Notes: a model not told the origin generated them from the sequence alone. A stretch of 64,000 bases of DNA from Segnochrobactrum spirostomi (GCF_009600605.1 NZ_VWNA01000001.1:3768501-3832500), one strand, 5' to 3'; shown: positions 18,198 to 26,924, numbered from the stretch's first letter. Made by a program: numbers and translations.

Positions 18198-19025
18198 GTG
18201 AATCGGCACATTTCGTGCGTCGCAGCGGCGTGCCTCGTTTTCATTCTGGCCGGCTTGAATGCCGCGTCGGCCGCCATTCTCATGGTCTCGGTCGGCGGCC
18301 AGACCGTCAGCTACACGACAGGGCAACTGCTCAGCCGGTCTGACGTGACGACCATCACGATCGACAAGGACCTTTCCTATCCCGGATCGATGACCTACAC
18401 GGTCGTGCCGCTCGCCGCCGTCATCGGCCCGCTCGGAATGAAGGCGGCCGACACGCTCCAGGTTCAGGCCCTCGACGGCTATGTCGCCGAACTGCCGGGT
18501 GACAGCGTCCTCAACGTCTCGCGGTCGAAGCCGATCGCCTATCTCGCGATCGAATCCCCGGCGAGCCCGTGGCCCAACCTGCCGGGCCAATCGTCGAGCG
18601 CCGGTCCCTTCGTCATCGTGTGGACCGGACCCAACGCCGTTCGCCAGCAATGGCCCTATCAGATCGCGTCCTTGACCGAGGCGCCGCCCGCCGTGCAGCG
18701 CTGGCCGCAGCTCGCCGTCGGGCCGGAGATCGGGACCAAGGATCCGATCCGCCACGGCCAGACCCTGTTCGTCTCCTATTGCTTCGTCTGCCACCAGCTC
18801 TCGGGCGCCGGCGCGTCGAACATCGGCCCCGATCTCGGGCTGCCGATGCCGGCGACGCAATATTTTCAGCCGGCGGCGCTCGCGAAGCTGATCCGCGATC
18901 CGGCGCTCGTCCGCGACTGGCCGGGCCGCCGCATGCCCCCGTTCCCGAAGAGCATCCTGAGCGATCGCGATATCTCGGACATCATCGCCTACCTGACCTA
19001 TAAGGCCGGCGGCGCGGGGCAGTGA
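18198..19025 (+). CDS. Secreted c-type cytochrome with an N-terminal molybdopterin-oxidoreductase-like domain
   Basis: From the GTG at 18198 the protein has 275 residues and an immediate signal peptide (NRHISC, then a hydrophobic core, cleavage near ...NAASA). An ATG at 18132 would place 22 unlikely residues before it. Residues ~25-170 resemble the small YedY/MoaD-binding-like fold seen in Oxidored_molyb relatives, without an obvious cofactor Cys. The C-terminal ~95 residues form a class I cytochrome c with C195-x2-C198-H199 haem attachment and the axial Met in RRMPPFPKS. It acts in the periplasm as an electron carrier. The partner enzyme is not in the window. Confidence 0.8.
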   Translation: MNRHISCVAAACLVFILAGLNAASAAILMVSVGGQTVSYTTGQLLSRSDVTTITIDKDLSYPGSMTYTVVPLAAVIGPLGMKAADTLQVQALDGYVAELPGDSVLNVSRSKPIAYLAIESPASPWPNLPGQSSSAGPFVIVWTGPNAVRQQWPYQIASLTEAPPAVQRWPQLAVGPEIGTKDPIRHGQTLFVSYCFVCHQLSGAGASNIGPDLGLPMPATQYFQPAALAKLIRDPALVRDWPGRRMPPFPKSILSDRDISDIIAYLTYKAGGAGQ

Positions 19026-19044
19026 GGCGCGAGGCCGGTCCCGT

Positions 19045-19446
19045 TCAGGCCTTGCGCTGCCCGTCGAGGCTGAAGGCGCCCGGGCCGGCGAAGACGAGAT
19101 AGAGGAAGATGAAGCAGAACAGGATCGCCGCGTCGCCCTGGTTCAGCGCGGGGAACGGGCTCTGCGGGAAGTGGAACATCCAGTAGGCGAAGGCCATCTC
19201 GCCGGCGAGCACGAAGGCGACGATCCGGGTGAAGGCGCCGAGCAGGATCAGGATGCCGCCGCAAAGCTCGAGGATGCCGCCGATGCCGAACACGGACACG
19301 ATCTGAAGACCGTCGAACATCGGGCTGTGCGGAAAGCCGAACAGCTTCGAGGAGCCGTGCTCCAGGAAGAGCAGGCCGGTGATGAAGCGCAGAATGCCCA
19401 GCATGTAGGGGGCATATCGGCTGAGACGGGATTGCTGGGCGGCCAT
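19045..19446 (-). CDS. DoxX-family membrane protein
   Basis: This 133-residue protein has four predicted helices and the DoxX pattern: RFITGLLFLEHGSSKLFGFP near the start, then GGILELCGGILILLGAFTR and AFVLAGEMAFAYW. DoxX proteins are small inner-membrane proteins tied to redox metabolism and oxidative stress, but their chemistry is poorly defined. It is convergent with the secreted cytochrome c gene (19 bp apart). Confidence 0.88.
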   Translation of the reverse strand: MAAQQSRLSRYAPYMLGILRFITGLLFLEHGSSKLFGFPHSPMFDGLQIVSVFGIGGILELCGGILILLGAFTRIVAFVLAGEMAFAYWMFHFPQSPFPALNQGDAAILFCFIFLYLVFAGPGAFSLDGQRKA

Positions 19447-19569
19447 GACATCCTCGGCGCGTGGGAACCAATCGTCCCATGCTACGCCTCGCTGACATCC
19501 CGCACCATCCGCGCGCCGAACGATGGATCGTCAATCGTTCCGCGACGACCCGGCGGCGGGGCATAATGC

Positions 19570-19599
19570 GAAACGGCGCACCCGATGGCGCGCCGTTTC
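19570..19599. terminator. Hairpin downstream of the peroxiredoxin gene
   Basis: A perfect 10-bp stem (GAAACGGCGC / GCGCCGTTTC) encloses a 10-base loop. It is 46 bp after the peroxiredoxin stop on the minus strand. The A/T ends of the stem give short U-runs on both strands. Confidence 0.6.
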
Positions 19600-19644
19600 C
19601 TGGAAAGCCGATCGATGAGAAGGGCGCGAGCCCACCGGGAGCCG

Positions 19645-20286
19645 TCAGGCGCCCTTGCCGGGCTGCGGCACGATGCGCAGGTAGGGCTTCAGGGTCTTCC
19701 AGCCGCCCGGGAACTTCTCCTTCGCCGCCTCGTCGGAAACCGAGGGGACGATGATGACGTCCTCGCCCTGCTTCCAGTCCGCCGGGGTCGCGACCGAGTG
19801 CTTCGCGGTGAGCTGGAGCGAATCGATGATGCGGAGGATTTCCTCGAAGTTGCGGCCGGTGCTCGCCGGATAGGTGAGCGACAGCTTCAGCTTCTTGTCC
19901 GGGCCGATGACGAAGACGGAGCGCACCGTGGCGGTCTCGCTCGCGTTCGGGTGGATCATGTCATAGAGCGTCGCCACCGCGCGGTCGGAATCGGCGATCA
20001 GCGGGAAGTTCAGAGCCGAGCCCTGGGTTTCCTCGATGTCGGCGGCCCACTGCGCGTGGTTCGTCAGCGGATCGACGGAGAGGCCGATCACCTTCACGTC
20101 GCGCTTGTCGAACTCCGGCTTCAGGCGGGCGACGGAGCCGAGTTCGGTGGTGCAGACCGGGGTGAAATCCTTCGGGTGCGAGAACAGCACGCCCCACGAC
20201 GACCCCAGCCATTCATGGAAGCGGATCGGGCCCTCGGTTGTCTCGGCGGTGAAGTCGGGGACGGTGTCTCCAAGACGCAGCGACAT
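19645..20286 (-). CDS. 1-Cys peroxiredoxin (Prx6 type)
   Basis: This 213-residue protein has the peroxidatic motif FTPVCTTEL with C45 in the usual place, preceded by SHPKDFTP, and the long C-terminal domain of Prx6-type enzymes (PADWKQGEDVIIVP and FPGGWKTLKPYLR). No second conserved Cys is present, so it should act as a 1-Cys enzyme that reduces hydrogen and alkyl peroxides in the cytoplasm with an external thiol. It stands alone, between a hairpin and a 458-bp noncoding stretch. Confidence 0.95.
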   Translation of the reverse strand: MSLRLGDTVPDFTAETTEGPIRFHEWLGSSWGVLFSHPKDFTPVCTTELGSVARLKPEFDKRDVKVIGLSVDPLTNHAQWAADIEETQGSALNFPLIADSDRAVATLYDMIHPNASETATVRSVFVIGPDKKLKLSLTYPASTGRNFEEILRIIDSLQLTAKHSVATPADWKQGEDVIIVPSVSDEAAKEKFPGGWKTLKPYLRIVPQPGKGA

Positions 20287-20744
20287 GGTTCTCTCTCCGG
20301 GGGTTGGCCGGCGGCCGCTGCTCGCGGCCGCTATTGAAGATCGAAGCGCGGGGTCCGTCGCCGAACCGCGGTGTTGCCGTGAAGATGCTCCAAGCCGTTC
20401 CGAGGGTCAAAGCCGGCTGTGGGAGCGGCAGGGCGTGTCAGCGGTATCCTGTACTCCTGGGTGCATATATTTGAGTATGATTTTCCGTTGATGACCCTCT
20501 GCCGCCCCTCGTATCGCGCGAGCTGCCAGCGGCGAGGGGCCCGGATGCCCGGACGACGCGCCGTTTCGCCTCGATGTCGCTGCGTTGCAATTCGTGAACG
20601 CGGTGTGTTCGGGACGGCTGGCGAGGCCCGATCCGCTGTGTTATCCACGCCCTAAGGGGCTCACCTCACTCAGGTTCGAGCGCGGCGCGGTCAGCGCCTC
20701 TGCTGCGCCGCGGCAAAGACCTGGATCACATGGTGGAGATCTGC
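20287..20744. other. 458-bp intergenic region without a convincing gene
   Basis: This stretch separates the peroxiredoxin gene (leftward) from the SGNH hydrolase gene (rightward) and so should hold both promoters. A short AT-rich patch at 20460-20495 stands out from the GC-rich surroundings. Two small open frames cross it but have no ribosome-binding site and an arginine-rich composition typical of noncoding GC-rich DNA. I see no clear promoter consensus. Confidence 0.5.
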
Positions 20745-21869
20745 ATGTCCGAGGCTCGCTTCGGCGATCGGATGGTTACGTCTGCGCGCCAGTGCGCCGC
20801 GACCCGGTCGGGTTCCTTCCGTCGCTTGTCCCGGGGTGGGGCGTGGTGCCTCAAGGGGGGGCTTGCGTTCGCACTGCTCGCGATCGTGGCTTGGCCTGTG
20901 CCGCCGGCGGGCGCGGCAACCGCCGCCTACCAGGCGCCCGACGCCGCCTGTCCGGCGAGCGACGATCTGCTCGCCCTCGGCGGGCGGCTCGATCGCGTCG
21001 TGGCGCGGGCCCGGTCGGGAGAAACGATCACGATTCTCGCCATCGGCTCGTCATCCACCGCCGGCGTCGGTGCGAGCAGCCCGGCGCACACCTATCCCGC
21101 GCTTCTCGCCGCCTATCTCGCGGCGCGCCTGCCCGATGTTCCCGTGACGGTCGTCAACCGCGGTATCGGCGGCGAGGTGAGCGCGAACACCGCCGCACGC
21201 CTGCCCCACGAGGTCGATAAATATGCCCCCGACTTGGTGATCTGGCAGGTCGGCACCAACGATGCGGTGCGCGGCGTCGGCCTCACGTCGATGGAGACCA
21301 CGATCGAGGAGGGCGTCGCGATGCTGCGTGCCCGTGGCCTCGACGTCGTCCTGATGGATCCGCAGCTCTTTCCCAAGGTCGAGGGTTCGGAGCGCTACGA
21401 GGCTGTGGTCGACGAGGTTTCGCGCCTCGGCGAGGAGACCGACGTGCCTGTGCTGCACCGCTTCGAGGCGATGCAGCGCTGGGCCGCGCTGCCCGCGGCG
21501 GTCCGCAAGGGCATGCTCTCCAAAGATCAGTTCCACATGAACGATCTCGGCTATTCCTGTATCGCCGCGATGCTCGGGGAAGGGCTCGTCCGCCGCATCG
21601 AAGATGCGGGCGGCGGAACCTTGAACCATGCCCACGCTCCGGCTCCCCTCGATCGCGCCGCAGCGCCGGGCGGACGCATGGCGGCGGTGAAGGGTCCGGC
21701 GGGGAAAGGGGCTGCGAAGGGCCCGGCGGCGGTCGTTGCCGTCTCGACGGCGGCCAAGCCGGCCGCCCTCGATCCGGCCGCGCGGTGGAAGGCGGCCATG
21801 ATCGCGTCCGAGGCGGCCCATGCGGCGATCGGAGAAGGTTCCGAGGAGCCGGCCCAAGCATCCCAGTAA
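20745..21869 (+). CDS. Secreted SGNH/GDSL-family hydrolase
   Basis: The ATG at 20745 is preceded by GGTGGAG and gives 374 residues with a long twin-Arg-like basic region (RRLSRGG) before a hydrophobic signal core and cleavage near PPAGAATA. The SGNH blocks are clear: Ser in LAIGSSSTAG (~101-104), Gly in RGIGGE, Asn in VGTNDAV, and Asp-His in DQFHMND. It is probably a periplasmic or secreted esterase, for example an O-deacetylase of polysaccharide. The last ~70 residues are Ala/Pro/Lys-rich low complexity. A sulfotransferase-like gene follows on the same strand after 165 bp. Confidence 0.85.
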   Translation: MSEARFGDRMVTSARQCAATRSGSFRRLSRGGAWCLKGGLAFALLAIVAWPVPPAGAATAAYQAPDAACPASDDLLALGGRLDRVVARARSGETITILAIGSSSTAGVGASSPAHTYPALLAAYLAARLPDVPVTVVNRGIGGEVSANTAARLPHEVDKYAPDLVIWQVGTNDAVRGVGLTSMETTIEEGVAMLRARGLDVVLMDPQLFPKVEGSERYEAVVDEVSRLGEETDVPVLHRFEAMQRWAALPAAVRKGMLSKDQFHMNDLGYSCIAAMLGEGLVRRIEDAGGGTLNHAHAPAPLDRAAAPGGRMAAVKGPAGKGAAKGPAAVVAVSTAAKPAALDPAARWKAAMIASEAAHAAIGEGSEEPAQASQ

Positions 21870-21913
21870 GGCCTCGGTCGGCATTCCCCCTTCGGCATTA
21901 CTCAAATTGGGCC

Positions 21914-21942
21914 TTGGCGGGGCGGAAACGTTTCTGTACCCT
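21914..21942 (+). promoter_or_regulatory. Possible sigma70 promoter before the sulfotransferase-like gene
   Basis: TTGGCG at 21914-21919 and TACCCT at 21937-21942 are 17 bp apart and lie 93 bp before the start codon, next to a T-rich stretch. Both hexamers deviate from consensus. Confidence 0.3.
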
Positions 21943-22034
21943 TTTATTTCATTCTCATTTTGGCCGATTGATGTAAGGATTGCGACGTCGGGGCCCCACG
22001 AAGCGCAATAGTTTTCCACGAGTCTGCACGCTCG

Positions 22035-22835
22035 ATGCTTTTAGATCGGCTCGATTTTTCGCCGTCCGAAGACGTCATCGTCTTCGTCCATTCGCCTAAA
22101 ACCGGTGGTAGCTCGCTCGCAGCCGGCCTCGAAGAGGCGGTGGGGCCGGAATACCACCTGCCGTTGCGCATGCACCTGATGGGCAAGGTGCGCGAGCGGG
22201 CCCATCATGCGGTGGGAGCGACCTTCACCCTCGGGGTCCGTCAGATCAAAGGATCGCTCACCGGGCGGCATTGGCTGGTGCCGAAGGATTTCGATCCGGC
22301 ACGCCTGCCGAACGTGCGCGCCATTTCCGGCCATGTCCAACTCGGCCGCCAGCCGAAGACCGGACGCCGACCGGTTTATGTGACGCTGGTCCGTGATCCC
22401 ATCGATCGCTTCGTGTCGAGCTTCTACTTTTTCCGGTCCGTGCTCGATGCGAGCGGACCGAAGGCGCGTCGCACCGTGCCGCGCCTGTTGACCTCGAACA
22501 TCGATGACTATGTGGACTGGCTCGCCGAACGCGGCGATCCGGAACCGTTCAACGTTCAGTGCCTGCACGTCGCCGGCCGGCCGAGCTTCGAGGCGGCGCG
22601 GAAGATCATCGACCGCGACGTCTTTCTCGCCGCAGCGCTCGACGACATGGACGCGTTCCGCGCCCGCCTCGGCGCCGCGACCGGGCTCGCCATCGCCCCG
22701 CGTCGCGAGAAGGTCGGAAGCCTACGCGCCTCGGCGCCGCCGCCGCGGCCGGAAACGATCGAAAAGCTCAAGGCGCTGACCGCCGAGGATCGGCGGCTCT
22801 ACGACCACATCCGCGCGGAATTCCACCGGCTCTGA
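22035..22835 (+). CDS. Sulfotransferase family 2-like protein
   Basis: This 266-residue protein has the two PAPS-binding motifs of carbohydrate sulfotransferases: the 5'-phosphosulfate loop VHSPKTGGSSL at 18-28 and the 3'-phosphate motif LVRDPIDRFVSSFYFF at 118-133. The pattern resembles Sulfotransfer_2 (heparan 2-O-sulfotransferase-like) proteins, which in bacteria often modify surface glycans. It follows the secreted SGNH hydrolase gene; both could act on the same polysaccharide, but this is an inference from position only. A membrane anchor is not visible. Confidence 0.8.
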   Translation: MLLDRLDFSPSEDVIVFVHSPKTGGSSLAAGLEEAVGPEYHLPLRMHLMGKVRERAHHAVGATFTLGVRQIKGSLTGRHWLVPKDFDPARLPNVRAISGHVQLGRQPKTGRRPVYVTLVRDPIDRFVSSFYFFRSVLDASGPKARRTVPRLLTSNIDDYVDWLAERGDPEPFNVQCLHVAGRPSFEAARKIIDRDVFLAAALDDMDAFRARLGAATGLAIAPRREKVGSLRASAPPPRPETIEKLKALTAEDRRLYDHIRAEFHRL

Positions 22836-22850
22836 GGCCCTGGCGCCCGC

Positions 22851-23957
22851 TCAGGCGTGGGCGTGGCCGGCGGCGTGACCATGCCCGGCATGGTCTTGCT
22901 CGTGCTCATGGTGATGATCGTGGTCGGCATGCGCCGCCACCTTGGCGGGGCCGGCCGGGGAGGCGCCGCAATCGTCGGTGCTGCTCGCCTCGTCGGCGCA
23001 ATCGCCGGCCCGCTCGATCTCGACCGTGGTGTGGGTGATCCCGAACGTCTCCTTGAGGCGTGCTTTCACCGCGCGCACGGTTTCGTAACCGTCCGCGTCG
23101 GTCGCAGGCACCACGTGCAGGGTCGCGTGGAGCCGCTCTTCCGACAGCGCCCAGGTGTGGACGTGGTGCACGTCCGCGACGGACGGCAGCGCCGTCTTGA
23201 GATCGTCCGAGATCGCGGGACCTTCGCGGCCCTCGGGGGCGCCTTGGAGCAGGATGTGGGAGGAATCCCTCATCAGCGACAGGGTGGCACGCAGGAGCAG
23301 GAAGCCGACGAGGAGCGACAGAAGCGGATCGATCGGCGTCCAGCCGGTGAAATAGATCACCAAGGCCGCCGCGATCGCCGCGACCGAGCCCAGCATGTCG
23401 CTCGCGACGTGGAGGAGGGCGCCACGGATGTTGAGGTTCTTGTCGCCGGTGGAGAGCACGAGGAAGGCGGCGATGTTCGCGAGAAGGCCGGCGAGGGCCA
23501 CCCCGCCCATCGTCTCCCACTGGATCTCGACGGGATTGCGGAACCGCTCGATCGCCTCGACGGCGATCCAGGCGGTCAGAAGGATCAGCGCCACGGCGTT
23601 GCCGAACGCCACGAGCACCGGCATGCGGTGGTGGCCGAAGCTCATCCGCGCGCTCGCCGGGCGTCGGATCTGGCGGAACGCCCACCAGGCGAGGGCGAGC
23701 GACACGGCGTCGGTCGCCATGTGTGCCGCGTCGGCGATGAGGGCGAGGGAGCCGGACAGTATGCCGCCGATCACCTCCACGACCATGAAGGCAAGGGTGA
23801 TCAGGGCGGCGATCGCCGTGCGGGTCTCGCTGGTGCTGCCGTGGGAATGGGAGTGGCCGCCGTGCCCATGGGAATGTCCGTGGGAATGGCCGTGACCGGC
23901 GTGATCGTGACCGGCGTGATCGTGGCCGTCATGATCGTGATCGTCGTGCTGTGCCAT
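22851..23957 (-). CDS. Cation diffusion facilitator (CzcD/ZitB-type zinc transporter)
   Basis: The 368-residue inner-membrane protein has six helices (about 47-225) with the metal sites HMATD in helix 2 region and HVASD in helix 5, followed by a cytoplasmic metal-binding domain (VADVHHVHTWALSEERLHATLH, then THTTVEIE). Both ends are very His-rich: the first ~40 residues hold more than a dozen His in HDH/HGHSHG repeats, and the last ~30 have a second cluster. It exports Zn, Co or Cd in exchange for protons. It is divergent from the cytochrome b561 gene. Confidence 0.95.
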   Translation of the reverse strand: MAQHDDHDHDGHDHAGHDHAGHGHSHGHSHGHGGHSHSHGSTSETRTAIAALITLAFMVVEVIGGILSGSLALIADAAHMATDAVSLALAWWAFRQIRRPASARMSFGHHRMPVLVAFGNAVALILLTAWIAVEAIERFRNPVEIQWETMGGVALAGLLANIAAFLVLSTGDKNLNIRGALLHVASDMLGSVAAIAAALVIYFTGWTPIDPLLSLLVGFLLLRATLSLMRDSSHILLQGAPEGREGPAISDDLKTALPSVADVHHVHTWALSEERLHATLHVVPATDADGYETVRAVKARLKETFGITHTTVEIERAGDCADEASSTDDCGASPAGPAKVAAHADHDHHHEHEQDHAGHGHAAGHAHA

Positions 23958-24194
23958 TCCGTTCCCCTTGGGTTGCCCCCGCGGCGCTTGCGTGAGCCTT
24001 CATAGCGTTTGTTGCGCGACAGGCGAACGACGGAATAAAGCCCCGCTCCGGCGCGTCTCATGGGATCGTAGCGCCGAGCGTCCTGCGACGATGTTATGAG
24101 CAGGCGCCGTCACAAATCTACCCCATGTGAATTGAATTAGTTCTAAACTGCTGCTGCGTTCCGTTCGCCATTCGTCCCTCGAGGAGCCCCGTCC

Positions 24195-24731
24195 ATGGCC
24201 GGCCATGCCTACTCCATTACGCAGCGCATCTTCCACTGGGGGATGTTCCTGCTGTTCGCCGTGCAGTTCGGTGTCGTCTGGTCGATTCCGGACGGCGGTG
24301 GGGATGCGTATGCCTCCTATTGGCAGCTTCATTATTCTCTCGGCGTCGTGATCCTGATCGCCGGCGTGGCGCGTCTGATCATCCGCGTCGCGAAGGGCGT
24401 GCCGGCGTTGCCGGCCGACATGCCCCGCTGGCAGGTCGCCGCGGCGCGCCTCAACGAGGCGGCGCTCTACGTGATCATGATCGGGATGCCGATCCTCGGC
24501 TGGATCGCGGCCGACACCCGCGGCCGGTCGGTGACGCTGTTCGGCTTGCCGCTGCCGGCTTTCGTCGGCCCGCAGGAGCGCGGCACCTTCCTGCGCTCGA
24601 TCACCGGCGACGCGCATGAGTTGCTCGGCACCGTCCTCCTGATCCTCGTCGGCCTCCATGTGCTCGGTGCGCTGTATCACGGCTTCATACGCCGCGACGG
24701 CGTGCTGCAATCGATGACGAGCGGCCGCTGA
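24195..24731 (+). CDS. Cytochrome b561 family membrane protein
   Basis: This 178-residue protein has four helices with His residues placed for two b haems: H14 (RIFHWGMF), H46 (WQLHYSLG), H~141 (GDAHELLG) and H154 (GLHVLGALYH). The layout matches the CybB/YceJ group, which oxidises quinol or quinone-pool electrons and can quench superoxide at the inner membrane. It is a single gene divergent from the CDF transporter, with 237 bp between them. Confidence 0.9.
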   Translation: MAGHAYSITQRIFHWGMFLLFAVQFGVVWSIPDGGGDAYASYWQLHYSLGVVILIAGVARLIIRVAKGVPALPADMPRWQVAAARLNEAALYVIMIGMPILGWIAADTRGRSVTLFGLPLPAFVGPQERGTFLRSITGDAHELLGTVLLILVGLHVLGALYHGFIRRDGVLQSMTSGR

Positions 24732-24774
24732 CCAGCGTGCCGACGGCTCGGACATTCGCCCTGTAGTTTGCGCC

Positions 24775-25659
24775 TCAGGTTCGGAAGAGCGCGGCGACCC
24801 AATCCAGAAAGACGCGCAGCCGCGGCGAAAGCTGGCGGTTCTGCGCGATCAGGGCGGACAGCGCCGTCGGTGACGGCGGACATTCCGGCAGTACCTCGAC
24901 GAGTGTGCCGGACGCGAGCTCGAGGGCGAAGCGGTAGCGCGGCGCCTGAACGAGGCCGAGACCGAGTCGCGCCAGATCGGCCGTCGTGTCGGAATGGTTG
25001 GCGGCGACGCGACACGGCAGGAGAACCTCGCGCAATCCGCTCGGCGTCGAGAACTCGAGCGGCAGAACCTCCCCCGTCCGCGAGGAGAGGAAGCCGACCA
25101 TCCGGTGACCTTCGAGATCGTCCACCGACTGCGGGGTGCCGTGCCGGGCGAGATAAGCCGGGCTCGCGACAGTGACCTCCGCCAATGTCCCGAGCCGGCG
25201 CTGGACGAGACCGCTATCGGCGAGTTCGCCGACGCGGATGGCGCAATCGACCCCTTCGCGCACGAGGTCGACCAGCCTGTCGCTCTGCCCGAAATGCACG
25301 TCGATGCGGGGATAGCGATCGAGAAAGGCGGGCAGCGCCGGCAGGAGATAAGTCCGCGTGAGAAGCCCGGGCGCGTCTATCCTGAGGAGCCCGTGGGGCT
25401 CGGCATCGCGCAACGTGCTTTCGGCGTCCTCGATGTCGGCGAGGATCGCCACGCATCGCTCATAGAAATCCCGACCGTCCTGGGTTGGTGCGACGTGACG
25501 CGTCGTGCGGTCGAGCAAGCGTGCGCGCAGGCGCTGCTCGAGCTGACGGATCGCGTCGGTGGCCGTCGATCGCGGAATGCCGAGATCTGCGGCGGCCACG
25601 CTGAAGCTGCCGCGCTCCACGACCCGCGTGAAGAGGCGCAGGCTGTCGAGATGGTCCAT
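24775..25659 (-). CDS. LysR-family transcriptional regulator divergent from an SDR gene
   Basis: This 294-residue protein has the LysR DNA-binding helix-turn-helix at 1-60 (LRLFTRVVERGSFSVAAADL, then GIPRSTATDAIRQLEQ) and a C-terminal effector domain. The sequence is of the group that controls oxidoreductase genes beside it. It is divergent from the SDR-tautomerase pair starting at 25761, with ~100 bp between them containing a T-N11-A dyad at 25730-25744. Confidence 0.92.
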   Translation of the reverse strand: MDHLDSLRLFTRVVERGSFSVAAADLGIPRSTATDAIRQLEQRLRARLLDRTTRHVAPTQDGRDFYERCVAILADIEDAESTLRDAEPHGLLRIDAPGLLTRTYLLPALPAFLDRYPRIDVHFGQSDRLVDLVREGVDCAIRVGELADSGLVQRRLGTLAEVTVASPAYLARHGTPQSVDDLEGHRMVGFLSSRTGEVLPLEFSTPSGLREVLLPCRVAANHSDTTADLARLGLGLVQAPRYRFALELASGTLVEVLPECPPSPTALSALIAQNRQLSPRLRVFLDWVAALFRT

Positions 25660-25729
25660 GGGATTATTCGTACCGGCCGGATAGTGTTTCCAGAAGTGGA
25701 GAGATTATCCGAATGAAGATGGCTGTCTA

Positions 25730-25744
25730 TGTTCCATTCGAACA
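25730..25744. promoter_or_regulatory. Candidate LysR binding site (T-N11-A dyad)
   Basis: TGTTC-CATTC-GAACA is a perfect 5-bp inverted repeat with a 5-bp spacer, and it fits the LysR T-N11-A rule. It is 16 bp before the SDR start codon and on the promoter side of the divergent LysR gene. Confidence 0.45.
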
Positions 25745-25760
25745 GAACAGGAGACATCCC

Positions 25761-26534
25761 ATGACCACCGCATCCTCAGCGTTTCCGGCGGCCGACGCGC
25801 CCCTTGCGGGCCGGGTCGCCGTCGTCACCGGTGCCTCGAAGGGAATCGGAGCCGCCATCGCGCGACGCCTCGCCCGGGACGGCGCGGCCGTCGTCGTCAA
25901 TTATGCGAGCAGCGAAGCGGCGGCTGTCGCCGTCGTGCAAGAGATCGAAGCGGCCGGGGGCCGCGCCGTCGCGGTCAGGGCCGATATCGCCGATCCGGCG
26001 GGAGCAGGCGGTCTGTTCGACGCGGCGAGCGAGGCCTTCGGCGGCGTCGACATTCTCGTCAACAATGCCGGCATCATGGCGCTCGCGCCGATCGTCGCCA
26101 CGGACGATGCGCTGTTCGAGCGCCAGGTCGCCACCAACATCGGCGGCGTGTTTCGCGGCATGCGCGAGGCGGCACGGCGCCTGCGCGATGGCGGGCGCAT
26201 CATCAGCTTTTCGTCGAGTGTGGTCGGTCTCTATCAGCCGACCTACGGACTCTACGCCGCGACGAAGGCTGCGGTGGAGGCGATGACCCACGTGCTCGCC
26301 AAGGAGCTCGGACCTCGCGAGATCAGCGTGAGCGCCGTCGCGCCGGGCCCCGTCGCGACGGACCTCTTCCTCTCGGGGAAGTCGGACGAGCAGGTGGCGG
26401 CGATCGCCAAGCTCAATCCGTTCGGCCGCCTCGGCACGCCGGAGGACATCGCGAACGTCGTCGCCTTCCTGGCCGGCCCGGATGGCGGCTGGGTCAGCGG
26501 ACAGGTGATCCGCGCCAACGGCGGCGTGATCTGA
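25761..26534 (+). CDS. Short-chain dehydrogenase/reductase
   Basis: The ATG at 25761 has GGAG 9 bp upstream and gives 257 residues. Classical SDR features are intact: cofactor loop TGASKGIG at 23-30, NNAG near 101-104, Ser in ISFSSSVVG, and Y165-x3-K169 in YAATK. The residues after the second strand (NYASSE) suggest NADP preference. The LysR gene is divergent, and a tautomerase gene follows 74 bp downstream, so the three probably form one regulated unit. The substrate is unknown. Confidence 0.92.
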   Translation: MTTASSAFPAADAPLAGRVAVVTGASKGIGAAIARRLARDGAAVVVNYASSEAAAVAVVQEIEAAGGRAVAVRADIADPAGAGGLFDAASEAFGGVDILVNNAGIMALAPIVATDDALFERQVATNIGGVFRGMREAARRLRDGGRIISFSSSVVGLYQPTYGLYAATKAAVEAMTHVLAKELGPREISVSAVAPGPVATDLFLSGKSDEQVAAIAKLNPFGRLGTPEDIANVVAFLAGPDGGWVSGQVIRANGGVI

Positions 26535-26608
26535 GGCCTGAAGTGCCCGAATTGCACCGGCGCCCCTGCACGCCGACATCCCAGAAGCAATCTATCCGGA
26601 GAAGAGCG

Positions 26609-26821
26609 ATGCCCTTCGTCAATTTCAAGGTGCCCGAAGCCGCGCTGAGCCGCGCCCAGAAGGCAGAGATCGTCCACCGTACGACGGCGATGCTCGTCGA
26701 ATATTTCTCGGAAGCCGCCCGGCCGCACACCATGGTCCTGATCGAGGAGGTCAAGGACGGTGGCTATGCGCGGGCCGACGAGGTCTTCACGATCCCCGCG
26801 GAATACCGCGCCAAGGACTGA
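26609..26821 (+). CDS. 4-oxalocrotonate tautomerase family protein
   Basis: The ATG at 26609 has CCGGAG upstream and gives 70 residues starting MPFVNFKVPE. After removal of Met the Pro becomes the N-terminal catalytic base of the family. The length matches the 4-OT monomer, but the strand after Pro (FVNFKVPEAALS) is closer to the larger tautomerase relatives than to XylH. It probably forms a hexamer or dimer in the cytoplasm. It is co-directional with the SDR and probably in the same operon. Confidence 0.85.
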   Translation: MPFVNFKVPEAALSRAQKAEIVHRTTAMLVEYFSEAARPHTMVLIEEVKDGGYARADEVFTIPAEYRAKD

Positions 26822-26851
26822 TTGCCGGCGCGATCGATCGGGCCGGATTTG

Positions 26852-26906
26852 CCGAAACAGACCGAGCCGCTCGGACCGTCGAGGTCCGGGCGGCTTCGGC
26901 GTTTCG
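26852..26906. terminator. Imperfect long hairpin between the tautomerase and kup genes
   Basis: The arms CGAAAC..GAGCCGCTCGGACC and GGTCCGGGCGGCTTCGGCGTTTCG-type sequence pair over most of their length. The element lies between two convergent genes and so can stop both. Confidence 0.6.
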
Positions 26907-26924
26907 TCGGCCGGATGAGGGGGA

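Noticed and set aside
20419-20655. Small plus-strand frame in the peroxiredoxin-SGNH intergenic region
   Set aside because: It has no ribosome-binding site, and its protein is Arg/Cys-rich with no known motif.
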